A stretch of DNA of 64,000 bases from Bog-159 sp963707465 (GCA_963707465.1 CAVPQK010000027.1:434001-498000), one strand, 5' to 3'. Shown: positions 32,886 through 41,915, counted from the stretch's first letter. A program made the numbers and translations. Notes: generated from the sequence alone by a model not told the origin.

Positions 32886-33698
32886 ATGGTAGAATCTCGT
32901 GTGCGCCGTAAAATTTTGGGCGTTATCCCCGCGCGTTACGCTTCTTCCCGTTTCCCAGGCAAACCTCTCGCTCGAATCGGCTCCAAATCGATGCTGGAGC
33001 ACGTATTCGAACGCACGTCCCAGGCCCGTTACCTGACCGGCGTCACCATCGCCACCGACGATGAACGCATTGCCGACGCGGCGCGCAGCTTCGGCGCGCC
33101 GGTGCGTATGACGCGCGCGGACCATTTGTCGGGTACCGACCGGGTGGCCGAAGTGGCATCTTCCGATACATCCGAACTGGTGGTGAACATCCAGGGCGAC
33201 GAACCGCTGATCGATCCGGCCGCGATTGACGCCGCTATTCTGCCCCTGCTGCACGACGACGATATCATGATGGGCACGCTGAAGAAGCGCATCGAAGATC
33301 CGCGCGAGATCGGCGATCCCAACGTGGTGAAAGTGGTTACGGACCGGGCCGGCAACGCGATCTATTTTTCGCGTTCGACGATACCTTATATACCGCTCCC
33401 TGACGGTCGCGGCTCGGAAGGTCTCTGCTCGGAAGGTCGCGGGGCGGTGGTAGCGCACTACAAACATGTCGGACTGTACGTATACCGCCGGGATTTCCTG
33501 CTGGCCTATTCGGATCTTCCCGTGGGACCGCTGGAACAGGCGGAGCGGCTGGAGCAGTTGCGCGCGCTGGAGAACGGCTACTCCATCCGGGTAGTCGAGA
33601 CCGATTACGAATCGCTGGGCGTGGATACGCCAGAGGATCTGGAACGTGTGTCGAAGCTGTTCGAGGCTTCGATCGAACTTGCGAAACCATATGGCTAA
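32886..33698 (+). CDS. kdsB: 3-deoxy-manno-octulosonate cytidylyltransferase with in-frame repeat insertion
   Basis: 270 residues from ATG 32886. Motifs: ILGVIPARYASSRFPGKPLA, VTIATDDERI, HLSGTDRVAEV, VVNIQGDEPLI, GNAIYFSRSTIP and KHVGLYVYRRDFL. It activates KDO as CMP-KDO for lipopolysaccharide. Between STIPYI and HYKHVG the protein reads PLPDGRGSEGLCSEGRG, encoded by a copy of the interspersed CCGCTCCCTGACGGTCGCGG element at 33393-33417 and its decayed continuation. In relatives this is a variable loop before the conserved H-x-G, so function is probably retained. Overlaps pyrG by 8 bp, a common pairing. Confidence 0.95.
   Translation: MVESRVRRKILGVIPARYASSRFPGKPLARIGSKSMLEHVFERTSQARYLTGVTIATDDERIADAARSFGAPVRMTRADHLSGTDRVAEVASSDTSELVVNIQGDEPLIDPAAIDAAILPLLHDDDIMMGTLKKRIEDPREIGDPNVVKVVTDRAGNAIYFSRSTIPYIPLPDGRGSEGLCSEGRGAVVAHYKHVGLYVYRRDFLLAYSDLPVGPLEQAERLEQLRALENGYSIRVVETDYESLGVDTPEDLERVSKLFEASIELAKPYG
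33393..33417 (+). repeat. Interspersed 25-bp element (family 3) inside kdsB
   Basis: CCGCTCCCTGACGGTCGCGG followed by CTCGG, identical over 25 bp to 54003-54027. It is read in frame as PLPDGRGSE. The following GCTCGGAAGGTCGCGG looks like a partial second copy. Confidence 0.9.
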
Positions 33699-35340
33699 AT
33701 ACGTATTTGTGACCGGCGGCGTGGTGTCATCGTTGGGCAAGGGCATTGCCGCGGCCTCCATCGCGTGCCTGCTGGAGAGCCGCGGCCTACGCGTGACCCT
33801 GCAGAAATTCGACCCGTATCTGAACGTGGACCCGGGCACCATGAGCCCGTTCCAGCATGGCGAGGTCTTCGTCACCGACGACGGCGCCGAAACCGACCTG
33901 GACCTGGGCCATTACGAGCGCTTCACGCACGCCAAGCTCACGCAGGCGAACAACCTGACCTCCGGCCGGATCTACGAGCAGATCATCGCGCGGGAACGGC
34001 GCGGCGATTATCTGGGGAAGACCGTGCAGGTGATCCCGCACGTGACCAACGAGATCAAGGCCGCCATGCGCAAAGTGGCGGCGGATGTGGACGTGGTGAT
34101 CGTGGAAATCGGCGGCACCGTCGGCGACATCGAGTCGCTGCCGTTTCTGGAGGCCATCCGCCAGATGCGCCACGAGCAGGGGCGCGACAACTGCGCCTTC
34201 GTACACGTGACCCTGGTGCCGTGGATCGCGGCCGCGCAGGAACTGAAGACCAAGCCCACGCAGCATAGCGTGAAGGAGCTGCGGGCCATCGGTATCCAGC
34301 CGGACATTTTATTGTGCCGTTGCGAGCGCTCCATCGGAGCGGACATGAAGGACAAAATCGCGCTGTTCTGCGACGTTGATCCGCGCGCCGTGGTGACCGC
34401 GCGCGATGTTCCATCGGTTTACGAGGTGCCGCTGGTGTTCGCCGATGAAGGCGTGGACGAGATGATCGTGCGGATGCTGAAACTGGACGGCCGGCCGCGG
34501 GACATGAGCCACTGGAGCGCCATGCTGGGCCGCATGCAGCATCCGATGGACGAAGTTTCGATCGGGCTGGTGGGCAAGTACGTGGAATACGAGGATTCCT
34601 ACAAGAGCCTGAAGGAGGCGCTGCTGCATGGCGGCCTGGCGCACCAGCTGAAGGTGAACATCAATTGGATCGAAGCCGAGGGCGTGAACGGGCCCGACTG
34701 GGACCGGCAGTTGGAAGGCTACGACGGCATCCTGGTGCCGGGCGGGTTCGGCAAGCGCGGCATCGACGGCATGCTGAACGCCATTCGCTACGCACGGGAG
34801 AACCAGGTTCCGTACTTCGGCATCTGCCTGGGCATGCAGACCATGGTGATCGAGTTCGCGCGCAATATCTGCGGCCTGGAGCAGGCGGATTCGACCGAAT
34901 TCAATCCGGGGACGCCGCACCGGGTGATCTTCAAGCTGCGGGAGTTGAAGGGCATCGACGACCTGGGCGGCACCATGCGGCTGGGGGCTTGGCCGTGCCG
35001 CCTGACCGAGGGCAGCGTGGCGCAGAAAGCTTATGGCGCGCGCGAGATCAGCGAGCGGCACCGGCATCGCTACGAATTCAACCGGGAATACGAAGAGCGG
35101 CTGACGGCCTGCGGATTGCGCATCACCGGCGAGACGCCCGACCAGACCTACGTGGAGATCTGCGAGATACCCGCGCATCCGTGGATGCTGGGCTGCCAGT
35201 TCCATCCGGAGTTCAAGAGTAAACCGCTGGAGCCGCATCCGCTGTTCAAGGCGTTTATTGGGGCGGCGTATTGTTACCGGAGCCAGCGGCTGGCGCCGCT
35301 GACGCGGCAGGCGGAACCGGAGTATTCGCGGGGGGATTGA
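33691..35340 (+). CDS. pyrG: CTP synthase
   Basis: 549 residues from ATG 33691. N-terminal synthetase domain: YVFVTGGVVSSLGKGI (P-loop), FDPYLNVDPGTMSPFQHGEV, EIGGTVGDIES. C-terminal glutamine amidotransferase domain: ILVPGGFGKRGIDG, nucleophile Cys in YFGICLGMQ (about 388), and HPEF near the end for the His-Glu pair. It makes CTP from UTP, ATP and glutamine. Translationally coupled to kdsB, whose substrate is CTP. The C-terminal tail (LTRQAEPEYSRGD) is slightly longer than usual. Confidence 0.97.
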   Translation: MAKYVFVTGGVVSSLGKGIAAASIACLLESRGLRVTLQKFDPYLNVDPGTMSPFQHGEVFVTDDGAETDLDLGHYERFTHAKLTQANNLTSGRIYEQIIARERRGDYLGKTVQVIPHVTNEIKAAMRKVAADVDVVIVEIGGTVGDIESLPFLEAIRQMRHEQGRDNCAFVHVTLVPWIAAAQELKTKPTQHSVKELRAIGIQPDILLCRCERSIGADMKDKIALFCDVDPRAVVTARDVPSVYEVPLVFADEGVDEMIVRMLKLDGRPRDMSHWSAMLGRMQHPMDEVSIGLVGKYVEYEDSYKSLKEALLHGGLAHQLKVNINWIEAEGVNGPDWDRQLEGYDGILVPGGFGKRGIDGMLNAIRYARENQVPYFGICLGMQTMVIEFARNICGLEQADSTEFNPGTPHRVIFKLRELKGIDDLGGTMRLGAWPCRLTEGSVAQKAYGAREISERHRHRYEFNREYEERLTACGLRITGETPDQTYVEICEIPAHPWMLGCQFHPEFKSKPLEPHPLFKAFIGAAYCYRSQRLAPLTRQAEPEYSRGD

Positions 35341-35387
35341 GGGCGGTCGCGTACGGAATTCGCTACATTTAGAGCCAGGAGGTTGGA

Positions 35388-35645
35388 GTGAAAATTGAAT
35401 TGAGACCGCTCGACAAAAAGCAGCAGATTCTGGACGAAGCCGGATTCGCCTATAACTTCGACCGAAGGGTTTACTTCAATCGGAAGAGCAAGAAAGTCTT
35501 CAGCGTGGCGTTTCTTGAGGGGAACAGCGATAAAGAAATCAAACGGCGGATTCAAGATGATACCGGCGACAAGGAATGGAAGTTCTACTTCACCTCGGAG
35601 CCGCCTGAATCGGTGAGACGCGCGGTTGAGGCTTCCATTGGGTGA
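35388..35645 (+). CDS. Small hypothetical partner of a RelA/SpoT-domain protein
   Basis: 85 residues from GTG 35388, with AGGAGG 6-11 bp upstream. Mixed alpha/beta with conserved-looking segments LDEAGFAYNFDRRVYFNRK and DTGDKEWKFYFTSEPPES. I recognise no domain family. Its stop lies inside the start region of the next gene, so the two are translationally coupled. The size, position and coupling resemble antitoxins placed upstream of small alarmone synthetase toxins, which is inference. Confidence 0.7.
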   Translation: MKIELRPLDKKQQILDEAGFAYNFDRRVYFNRKSKKVFSVAFLEGNSDKEIKRRIQDDTGDKEWKFYFTSEPPESVRRAVEASIG

Positions 35646-36264
35646 TGCTGAGCGCACGGTCGAGGATCGTCTCCGACAAGAGTATTTCACTCTTCTGCCG
35701 GAAATCCGCCGTGTTGCCGAGCGGCTTGAGGCTGAGATCAGGTATCACATTCGGTTAATCTCCGCAGGGCTGAGGAGACACGAACGATTGGCGGTGGAGT
35801 GCCGGGTTAAGACTTGCGAGAGCGCACTCGAGAAGCTTCGGGCGCACCAGGAGGGGGCGGCTTTCGACGAGAGCCGGCCGGAGATTTATACGCTCACGGG
35901 CTTGAGCGATCTTGCTGGCGTTCGCGTCCTTGCCTTCCCGCGAGGCCGGTTGGCGGACATCGATAGCAAATTGCGCAGGGTCTTCCCCTCCTGGACTGCA
36001 GACCCCGTCGAAGACGACGGCGACGTTCTGGCGCTCAAATACGGCGGCAAGTGCCGGAAAAGCGACAATGTCAAGGGAGAATATCAGGTTGTCTCGATGC
36101 TGACCGGCCTCTTTTGGAAGGTGGAGCACTCGGCGATTTACAAACCGGATATCGAGCTCAGAGGAATAGATCAAAATTTCGGCATGCGGGAGCGTACGAG
36201 AGACGTAACCAAGGCGCTCAGGGCATTTGAGGAGTACTTCGAGGGGCTGGCTCGCCAGGGCTGA
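35638..36264 (+). CDS. RelA/SpoT-domain protein (small alarmone-synthetase-like)
   Basis: 208 residues from TTG 35638 (TTG 35626 also in frame); no ATG start exists in frame near the 5' end. N-terminal helical segment (about 1-70), then the nucleotidyltransferase-like RelA/SpoT core: YTLTGLSDLAGVRVLAFPRG (about 82-101), a LALKYGGKC strand, EYQVVSMLTGLFWKVEHSAIYKP (the EIQ-x-W-x2-EH equivalent) and a C-terminal helix. No HD hydrolase domain, TGS or ACT. It may synthesise (p)ppGpp-like nucleotides or, like toxSAS proteins, pyrophosphorylate ATP or tRNA. Activity cannot be decided by eye. Confidence 0.82.
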   Translation: MGDAERTVEDRLRQEYFTLLPEIRRVAERLEAEIRYHIRLISAGLRRHERLAVECRVKTCESALEKLRAHQEGAAFDESRPEIYTLTGLSDLAGVRVLAFPRGRLADIDSKLRRVFPSWTADPVEDDGDVLALKYGGKCRKSDNVKGEYQVVSMLTGLFWKVEHSAIYKPDIELRGIDQNFGMRERTRDVTKALRAFEEYFEGLARQG

Positions 36265-36400
36265 GGGGCAGGCTTTCCAGCTGGTGCTTGGGGCGCGCGG
36301 GTCGAACTCGAGGCGGCGAGGTTCGCTCACATATGCGCCCGGATGTAATCTTGTGCGACTCCTCTACCATCCTTGTGTATTCTTATTATTCTTTTGCGGC

Positions 36401-36703
36401 TCACGAATCTCCTAGGACCATAGCGTTTGATCGAGGCGACGCCGGGGTGTCTGCCGGCTCCAGTGACACGCGTAGCCCGATCGCCTTCAGAACCACCCAC
36501 AGAGTGTCGAGCCGAGGGTTCCCGCGCTCGGACAGCATGCGATAGAGGTTTTCGCGATTGACTCCCGCTTCAGCGGCAAGCTTGGTCATGCCTTTTTGCG
36601 CGCGCGCAGCATTACGTAGCGCTACGAGGAAAGTCCCCGCAGATTCGCGGAAGGCGGCGGAAAGATACTTTGAACAATACTGGGGATCCGCTAACCTACC
36701 CAT
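36401..36703 (-). CDS. HigA-like antitoxin (probable addiction module antidote type)
   Basis: 100 residues from ATG 36703, chosen because the longer frame would run deep into the toxin gene. The N-terminal helix GRLADPQYCSKYLSAAF and SAGTFLVALRNAARAQKGMTKLA lead to a helix-turn-helix (AAEAGVNRENLYRMLSERGN) and PRLDTLWVVLKAIGLRVSLEP, all hallmarks of the TIGR02684-type antidote. It normally binds its own promoter and neutralises the HigB-like toxin encoded just upstream, which is frameshifted here. The gene itself is intact. Confidence 0.88.
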   Translation of the reverse strand: MGRLADPQYCSKYLSAAFRESAGTFLVALRNAARAQKGMTKLAAEAGVNRENLYRMLSERGNPRLDTLWVVLKAIGLRVSLEPADTPASPRSNAMVLGDS

Positions 36704-36711
36704 AAGCCCCT

Positions 36712-37064
36712 CTAGTTCATCTTCCGCTGGCTTTTCCAGACGCGATTCCGCCGTTTGTAATCTTTCCAGTGTTCTTTGGCGCGGGTTAGGTCCGCGTCTT
36801 GGGTGGATTTGTCGCCGCCGCATAATAGTATGACCTCGTCGCCGTCGATTCCGTAATAAATCCTGTACCCCAGTCCAAAGTTGATTCTCGATTCAGACAC
36901 CCCATCGCCGACAGGACGCGAGTCCCCGAAATTGCCGGCGGCGAGGCGAGTGATGCGAACGTCGACCGCGACTTCAGTGTCCTCATCCTGGAGGCCATTT
37001 CGCCACTCGCGGTAGGGGAACCGGCCGCTTTATAGGATAAGACTCTACGCCCCCTGGCTTCCAC
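36712..37064 (-). pseudogene. HigB/RelE-like toxin (TIGR02683 type) with single-base frameshift
   Basis: From GTG 37064 the frame gives VEARGRRVLSYKAAG, then must shift to continue as FPYREWRNGLQDEDTEVAV..., through LAAGNFGDSRPVGDGVSESR, LGYRIYYGIDGDEVILLCGG and DKSTQDADLTRAKEHWKDYK to the stop at 36712. One missing base near 37020 restores a full-length, family-typical protein of about 117 residues. Either the toxin is inactivated by a recent deletion, or it is a sequencing error. Order toxin then antitoxin, 8 bp apart. Confidence 0.85.
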
Positions 37065-37088
37065 GACAATTGCCGACGAACCATGCGC

Positions 37089-37106
37089 TGTAGCTAATGC
37101 GCTACA
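37089..37106 (-). promoter_or_regulatory. Inverted repeat upstream of the HigBA-like module, candidate operator
   Basis: TGTAGC-TAATGC-GCTACA, a perfect 6-bp inverted repeat with 6-bp spacer, 25 bp upstream of the toxin start. A TATACT box lies on the minus strand at about 37112-37117. Helix-turn-helix antitoxins of this family autoregulate at such sites, so an operator is plausible. Confidence 0.45.
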
Positions 37107-37230
37107 CCTTTGAGTATATCACCCGTCACCGCAATGGCGCGTGGGCGGCTCAATGCCTTGAAATAACTGCCCACGCGCGGTTTTGCGGCTGTTGCTTCAT
37201 TCGATGGCGCTCTCCCGGGTGAACGCTGTT

Positions 37231-38361
37231 TTACATGTCTCCTTGGTCGGCCCAATTCCACGAATAGCCATTCCAGTAGTTCACGACCAGCGCCCCGGTG
37301 TTTCCTCTGACAAAGGCGTAGATCATCTGATTCGCTCCGCTCGCGTACGTAACAGCCGATGGGTGAGACAGTGACGAAAAGCCCTCTGGCAGTCCCTGGT
37401 TAGCCCACTGCCAGGTTGACCCGTTCCAATCGTTGACGACCAGTTGATAGTTATCATCCACGGCAAAGACAAAAATCGGTTGATTCGGTCCGCTCGCGTA
37501 TGTAATAGCCGAAGGTGAGTTCACTGCCGAGGCGCCCGCCGGCAATCCCTGGTCGGCCCACTGCCAGGTTGAGCCGTTCCAATGGTTCACAACCAGATGA
37601 CCAGTACTCGACACGGCAAAGACATAGATCAGCCGATTCGGTCCGCTGGCGTACGTAATAGCCGTAGGTGTGTACACCGCCGTGGCGCCAGCGGGCAGGC
37701 CTTGGTCGGCCCACTGCCAGGCCGAACCGGTCCAATAGTTGACGACCAGGTCACCGTTACTGGCCTCGGCAAAAACATAGATCTGTTGATTCGCTCCGCC
37801 CGCCCAGGTAATAGCCGTAGGGTTGTTCACTGTTTTGGCGCGCCTCGGCAATCCCTGGTCGGCCCACTGCCAGGCGGAGCCGTTCCAGTGGTTGACGACC
37901 AGATGGCCACTGCTCGCCTCAGCAAAGACGTAGATCAATTGATTCGCTCCGCTCGCGTACGTGACCGCCGTGGGGTAGTACACTGCTGAGTCTCCCGCGG
38001 GCAATCCCTGGTCGGTCCATAGCCAGGTAACGCCGTTCCAAGAGATACCGACCAGATGGCCATTACTCGCCGCGGCAAAGACATAGATCGCTTGATTTGC
38101 TCCGCTTGCGAACGTGATAGCCGTAGGGCTGTACACCGCCGTGGCGCCCGTGGGCAGACCCAGGTCGGCCCACTGCCAGGTGGAACCGTTCCAGTAGTTG
38201 GCCACAAGGTGGCCGTTGTTGCCTGTTGCAAAGGCGTAGATCCACTGGACGCCGGCGGTGTCGGTGTAGGTAATCTCACTTGGCGCGCCGGTTATGCCAA
38301 ACGCTGCTGTGGTCAGGAAGGACCCCAGAGAGAGTGACAGCAATAGGGATGTTCGTTTCAT
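37231..38361 (-). CDS. Secreted seven-repeat lectin-like beta-propeller protein
   Basis: 376 residues from ATG 38361. Signal peptide KRTSLLLSLSLGSFLTTAAFG. The rest is exactly seven repeats of about 50 residues with the pattern SAITYASGANQxIYVFA, then GHLVVNxWNG, then SxWQWADQGLP and a short variable loop. The aromatic W-N-G and W-x-W positions are conserved in all copies. This is the pattern of seven-bladed PLL-type or fungal fucose-lectin-like propellers, whose sugar sites lie between blades. Stem repeats are diverged at DNA level, so it is not a recent amplification. Likely binds glycans outside the cell. Confidence 0.85.
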   Translation of the reverse strand: MKRTSLLLSLSLGSFLTTAAFGITGAPSEITYTDTAGVQWIYAFATGNNGHLVANYWNGSTWQWADLGLPTGATAVYSPTAITFASGANQAIYVFAAASNGHLVGISWNGVTWLWTDQGLPAGDSAVYYPTAVTYASGANQLIYVFAEASSGHLVVNHWNGSAWQWADQGLPRRAKTVNNPTAITWAGGANQQIYVFAEASNGDLVVNYWTGSAWQWADQGLPAGATAVYTPTAITYASGPNRLIYVFAVSSTGHLVVNHWNGSTWQWADQGLPAGASAVNSPSAITYASGPNQPIFVFAVDDNYQLVVNDWNGSTWQWANQGLPEGFSSLSHPSAVTYASGANQMIYAFVRGNTGALVVNYWNGYSWNWADQGDM

Positions 38362-38501
38362 CAATGTGATCTCCTCTCGCGTAAGAGAGTGCATTTCCGC
38401 CCTCCCCAAATCGAACCTGCGATTCGCGGTTACAGCTCTCACTGCTAATGGCGCGAAAAGAAGGGAAGGACCGACAACGGCACGCTAATTTTGAACAGCC
38501 C

Positions 38502-41500
38502 TTAGTAAATCACCTTCAGCGAAAACTGGATCTGCCGGGAGTTGCTGGCGGTGCGGCTGATTTCGCCGAAGCCGGGGCCCAGCAGGATATTCGAGGGCAG
38601 GCCGAAGTTCACGATGTTGAACACGTTGAAGAACTCGGCGCGGAATTGCAGCGAGGCGCGCGGGGCTCCGGCGCGCTCCAGAAGCGGCGTGTCCTTGATC
38701 AAGGCGAGGTCGAAATCGTGCAGGCCCGGGCCGCGGAACGTGTTGCGGCCAAGCGTTCCGAAGACGCCCTGATTCGGGCCGGTGCCGCCGGGCACGCCGA
38801 TGGGAATTGAAAAGAACGAAGCGTTGTTGGCGCCGAGTCCGAAGTAGTCCTCGCGCACGGTGCGGCTGGTGGAAAGAACCGGGGCGCCGATCTGATCGGG
38901 CCGGTCGGTCCCTTGCGCGCCCGCGCCAGTTTGTTGGATCCCCGAGTAGACTGTGAATGGCAAGCCGCTTTGCAGGGTCCCGATCCCGAGGACTTGCCAC
39001 CCGGCGGTGAGGGTTTTGCCCAAGGGGCGCAGGAACGGAACGCGATCGGCATGCAAGTCCTGGAAGAGGTTGAAGGCCAGCGCGTTCTTGACATCGAAAC
39101 TGGACGGTCCCTTGTCCAGACGCGCGTCGAATGGGTCTTCGGGCGCGGTCTGGGATACGGCGCCGGACTGCCCGGTGATGAATCCGCCGACGACGGCGCT
39201 CGAATCGTCAATCGATTTCGAAAACGTGTAGCTGGCCTGAAAGCCAAGTCCGGAAGCGGTGAGGTTCTGTTGCACGGAGACCTGCAGGGCGTGATAGGAG
39301 GAATGCGAACGGTTGGTCATCACGTTGGCCACTCCGTAGCCGCCGGTAATCTGGCCCGCGGAATCGAACTGGGTGTAGGGCGCGAAGGCTGGGGACGCGC
39401 CGGAAAAGCCGTTCGGAAAATCCATGGCGGGCAGCTTGATGCCGGCGGTGCCCACGTACCCGGCGGTGAGGTTGGCGCCGCCCAACTTCTGTTCGATGCC
39501 CGCGGTCCAGGTGGCGATGTAGCCGTTTTGGAAGCCAGGCGAGATGCCCTGGGTGTTCAGCGGCGTGATCTGTTGGCCGGGCGAGAGGGCGGCCATGTCC
39601 TGCTCGAAGCGGAGCACATCCATTACGGTATTGGCCGGCACTTGCTTGGAATTGCCGGTGGCGAAGACCGGGGCTCCGCTGGTTGAGTAAACGGTGGGCA
39701 ACTGGTCTGGTGCGATATCAATTCCGAAGCGGATGGGCGCGCCGGGTGCGGCTGTGAGGTGCGGGTAGACGACGAAGGGCGTGCTGCCCGTCAGGAAGTT
39801 GTCCTGCCACAGGTTGACGAGCAGCGTGGTGATGGCTCCGCCCACGTGGACGGTGGTATTGGCGGCCGCGCGCCAGTCGAGCGAGAGGCGCGGCCCCCAA
39901 CCGTCGGGATCGAGTTTGTAGGCCGGGCTGGGATTGATCAGCAGTTCCGAGCCGGGTGCGGCGACCGTGCCGAGACCGAGGAGCGGCGCCGAAGTGCGCT
40001 TGTCGGCCTCGCGGATGCGCGACTCGATTTCGTAGCGCAGGCCATAGTTCAGGGTCAGCCGGTCCGAGACCTTCCAAGTGTCCTGGATGTAGAAGTTGTA
40101 GGCATCGCGATGGATGGCGGAATCGCCGATGGCGGCGCCCTGCGCGAACATGGGGGGCGCGACCGCTTGCGAGTAAGTGAACGCGCTGGCGCTGAGCAAC
40201 CCGGTGAGGGCGTCGGGCAGCGGATCGCCGATGCCGATGTCATGCGTGCCGCTGGCCGAACGGATAGGGACCGTGGCGTAAGCGGTCCCGCCGCCGAACT
40301 GGTAAGCGCCGTTGGGACTGATCCCGAAGACGGTGGTATCGCGGTTGCCGCGCACTTCTCCGCCGGCTTTGAGGGTGTGCCTGCCGCGGATCCACTGGAA
40401 GCTCTGGCGAATCTGGAACAGGTTGCCGTAGGCTCCGATCACCGAGCCGGCAGCGGCGTTGAACGCCTCATAGGAGCCGTCGCCGAAGCTCAACGCCGGA
40501 TCCGTGCGATCGGGCGCTGGAAAGGAGGGCGTGGTGCGGGTGAAGCTGATTCCGGACTCCATCGTGAAGGTGGGCGAAGGCACGCGCGTGTAAGCGATGG
40601 CGGCGTTGCGCTGGTGGTCGAGAAACCCAACGGCGAACGCGGGGTCGATGGCGGTCTGGCTGGGATTGGTAGTGGGGCCGGTCACGTTGGCCATGGTGAA
40701 GCGGCCGAACAGGCGCGATTGATCGGAAATCTGGTGATCGATGCGCGCGGAGAACTGGTCGGAAACGGTGGTGACTTTCGATGAAGTGGCTAAGGTGCGC
40801 GCGCCATAGGGGCCCGACGGGTCGTTCGGCAGCGGATAGCGCGCCAGGATTTTGGCGATGCGCGGGTCCACGGGAACGATCAGGGTGTCGCCCGGGAAGG
40901 CGGTGGTATCGAGGCCGGAGCGTTCGGCGGCGGTGGGCACGGGGATCACTTCGGTGTCGCTGAGCACCTGGCGAAAACCCTGATATTCGGCGAAATAGAA
41001 GGTGCGATTGCGGCCGTCGTACAGGCCGGGGATGAAGACGGGGCCGCCGTTGGTCAGGCCGAATTCATTGCGGATAAACGGCGGAATGCGCTCCGGCTGA
41101 GCGATGGAGCGCTGGTCGAAGAAGTTGCGCGCATCGAGCGCGGCATTGCGGAGGAACTCGAAGGCCGAGCCGTGGATGGCGTTGGTCCCGGAGCGGGTGA
41201 GGATATCGGTATAGCCGGCGGCGCCGCGTCCGATTTCGGCGGGCATCCAGCCGGAACTGGAGTGGATTTCCTCAATCGCATCGACATCGAAATTGGTGAA
41301 CGTGGCGCCGCCGATTTCGGGATCGGTTGAATCGGCGCCATCCATGGCAAACACGGCCGCCGTGCCGCGCTGCCCGTTGACGGCGAATTGCTGGGTGAAA
41401 TTGGAAGCGCCGTTGGTGTCGGTCATGGTGCCGGCGGCGAGTAGCAGCAGTTGGCTGAAATCGCGCTTGTTCAGGGGCAACTCGGAGACGGCTTTGGCGG

Positions 41501-41879
41501 ACAGCTTTTCGCCGCCGGAGCCCGCGGGTGCGTGGGCTTCGTCCAGGAGCGAGAGCGCGCCATCGGCCGACAGCTCGAGGACGGCGGCGGACTCACGCGG
41601 CAGGTGAACCGGTTGCGGGCAAGCGGCAGTGACGTTCTGGTATGCGATCGAGATGGAGTAGTCAGCCGGAGACAGGGCGGCGAAAGAGAAGCTGCCGTCT
41701 TTGGCGGTGGTGGCGGTTTCGCGATGGCCGCCGGACTCCACGCGAACCTGGGCGCCCGCGATCGGCTGGCGACGGGCGTCGCGGAGGATGCCGGTCCAGG
41801 GCTGGGCATCGGGCTGCGCGGCGGGGGCCAGCGCGGCGGCCAGGATAGCAATGGCCGCGGCCAATTGGATGGATCTCAA
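38502..41879 (-). CDS. Oar-like TonB-dependent outer-membrane receptor
   Basis: 1,125 residues from TTG 41879; a stop two codons upstream leaves no ATG in frame. Signal peptide AAAIAILAAALAPAAQ, then a carboxypeptidase-regulatory-like beta sandwich (GILRDARRQPIAGAQVRVES...DGSFSFAALSPADYSI, about 28-90). The plug domain holds VSELPLNKRDFSQLLLLAAG and FAVNGQRGTAAVFAMDGAD, and a very large barrel begins around TRSGTNAIHGSAFEFLRN and ends FSLKVIY with terminal aromatic. This class is abundant in Acidobacteriota and thought to import plant-polymer fragments or export proteins. Substrate unknown. Confidence 0.93.
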   Translation of the reverse strand: MRSIQLAAAIAILAAALAPAAQPDAQPWTGILRDARRQPIAGAQVRVESGGHRETATTAKDGSFSFAALSPADYSISIAYQNVTAACPQPVHLPRESAAVLELSADGALSLLDEAHAPAGSGGEKLSAKAVSELPLNKRDFSQLLLLAAGTMTDTNGASNFTQQFAVNGQRGTAAVFAMDGADSTDPEIGGATFTNFDVDAIEEIHSSSGWMPAEIGRGAAGYTDILTRSGTNAIHGSAFEFLRNAALDARNFFDQRSIAQPERIPPFIRNEFGLTNGGPVFIPGLYDGRNRTFYFAEYQGFRQVLSDTEVIPVPTAAERSGLDTTAFPGDTLIVPVDPRIAKILARYPLPNDPSGPYGARTLATSSKVTTVSDQFSARIDHQISDQSRLFGRFTMANVTGPTTNPSQTAIDPAFAVGFLDHQRNAAIAYTRVPSPTFTMESGISFTRTTPSFPAPDRTDPALSFGDGSYEAFNAAAGSVIGAYGNLFQIRQSFQWIRGRHTLKAGGEVRGNRDTTVFGISPNGAYQFGGGTAYATVPIRSASGTHDIGIGDPLPDALTGLLSASAFTYSQAVAPPMFAQGAAIGDSAIHRDAYNFYIQDTWKVSDRLTLNYGLRYEIESRIREADKRTSAPLLGLGTVAAPGSELLINPSPAYKLDPDGWGPRLSLDWRAAANTTVHVGGAITTLLVNLWQDNFLTGSTPFVVYPHLTAAPGAPIRFGIDIAPDQLPTVYSTSGAPVFATGNSKQVPANTVMDVLRFEQDMAALSPGQQITPLNTQGISPGFQNGYIATWTAGIEQKLGGANLTAGYVGTAGIKLPAMDFPNGFSGASPAFAPYTQFDSAGQITGGYGVANVMTNRSHSSYHALQVSVQQNLTASGLGFQASYTFSKSIDDSSAVVGGFITGQSGAVSQTAPEDPFDARLDKGPSSFDVKNALAFNLFQDLHADRVPFLRPLGKTLTAGWQVLGIGTLQSGLPFTVYSGIQQTGAGAQGTDRPDQIGAPVLSTSRTVREDYFGLGANNASFFSIPIGVPGGTGPNQGVFGTLGRNTFRGPGLHDFDLALIKDTPLLERAGAPRASLQFRAEFFNVFNIVNFGLPSNILLGPGFGEISRTASNSRQIQFSLKVIY

Positions 41880-41915
41880 ACATCAGCATAACGCACGCTA
41901 GAATGGGGATTCCCG

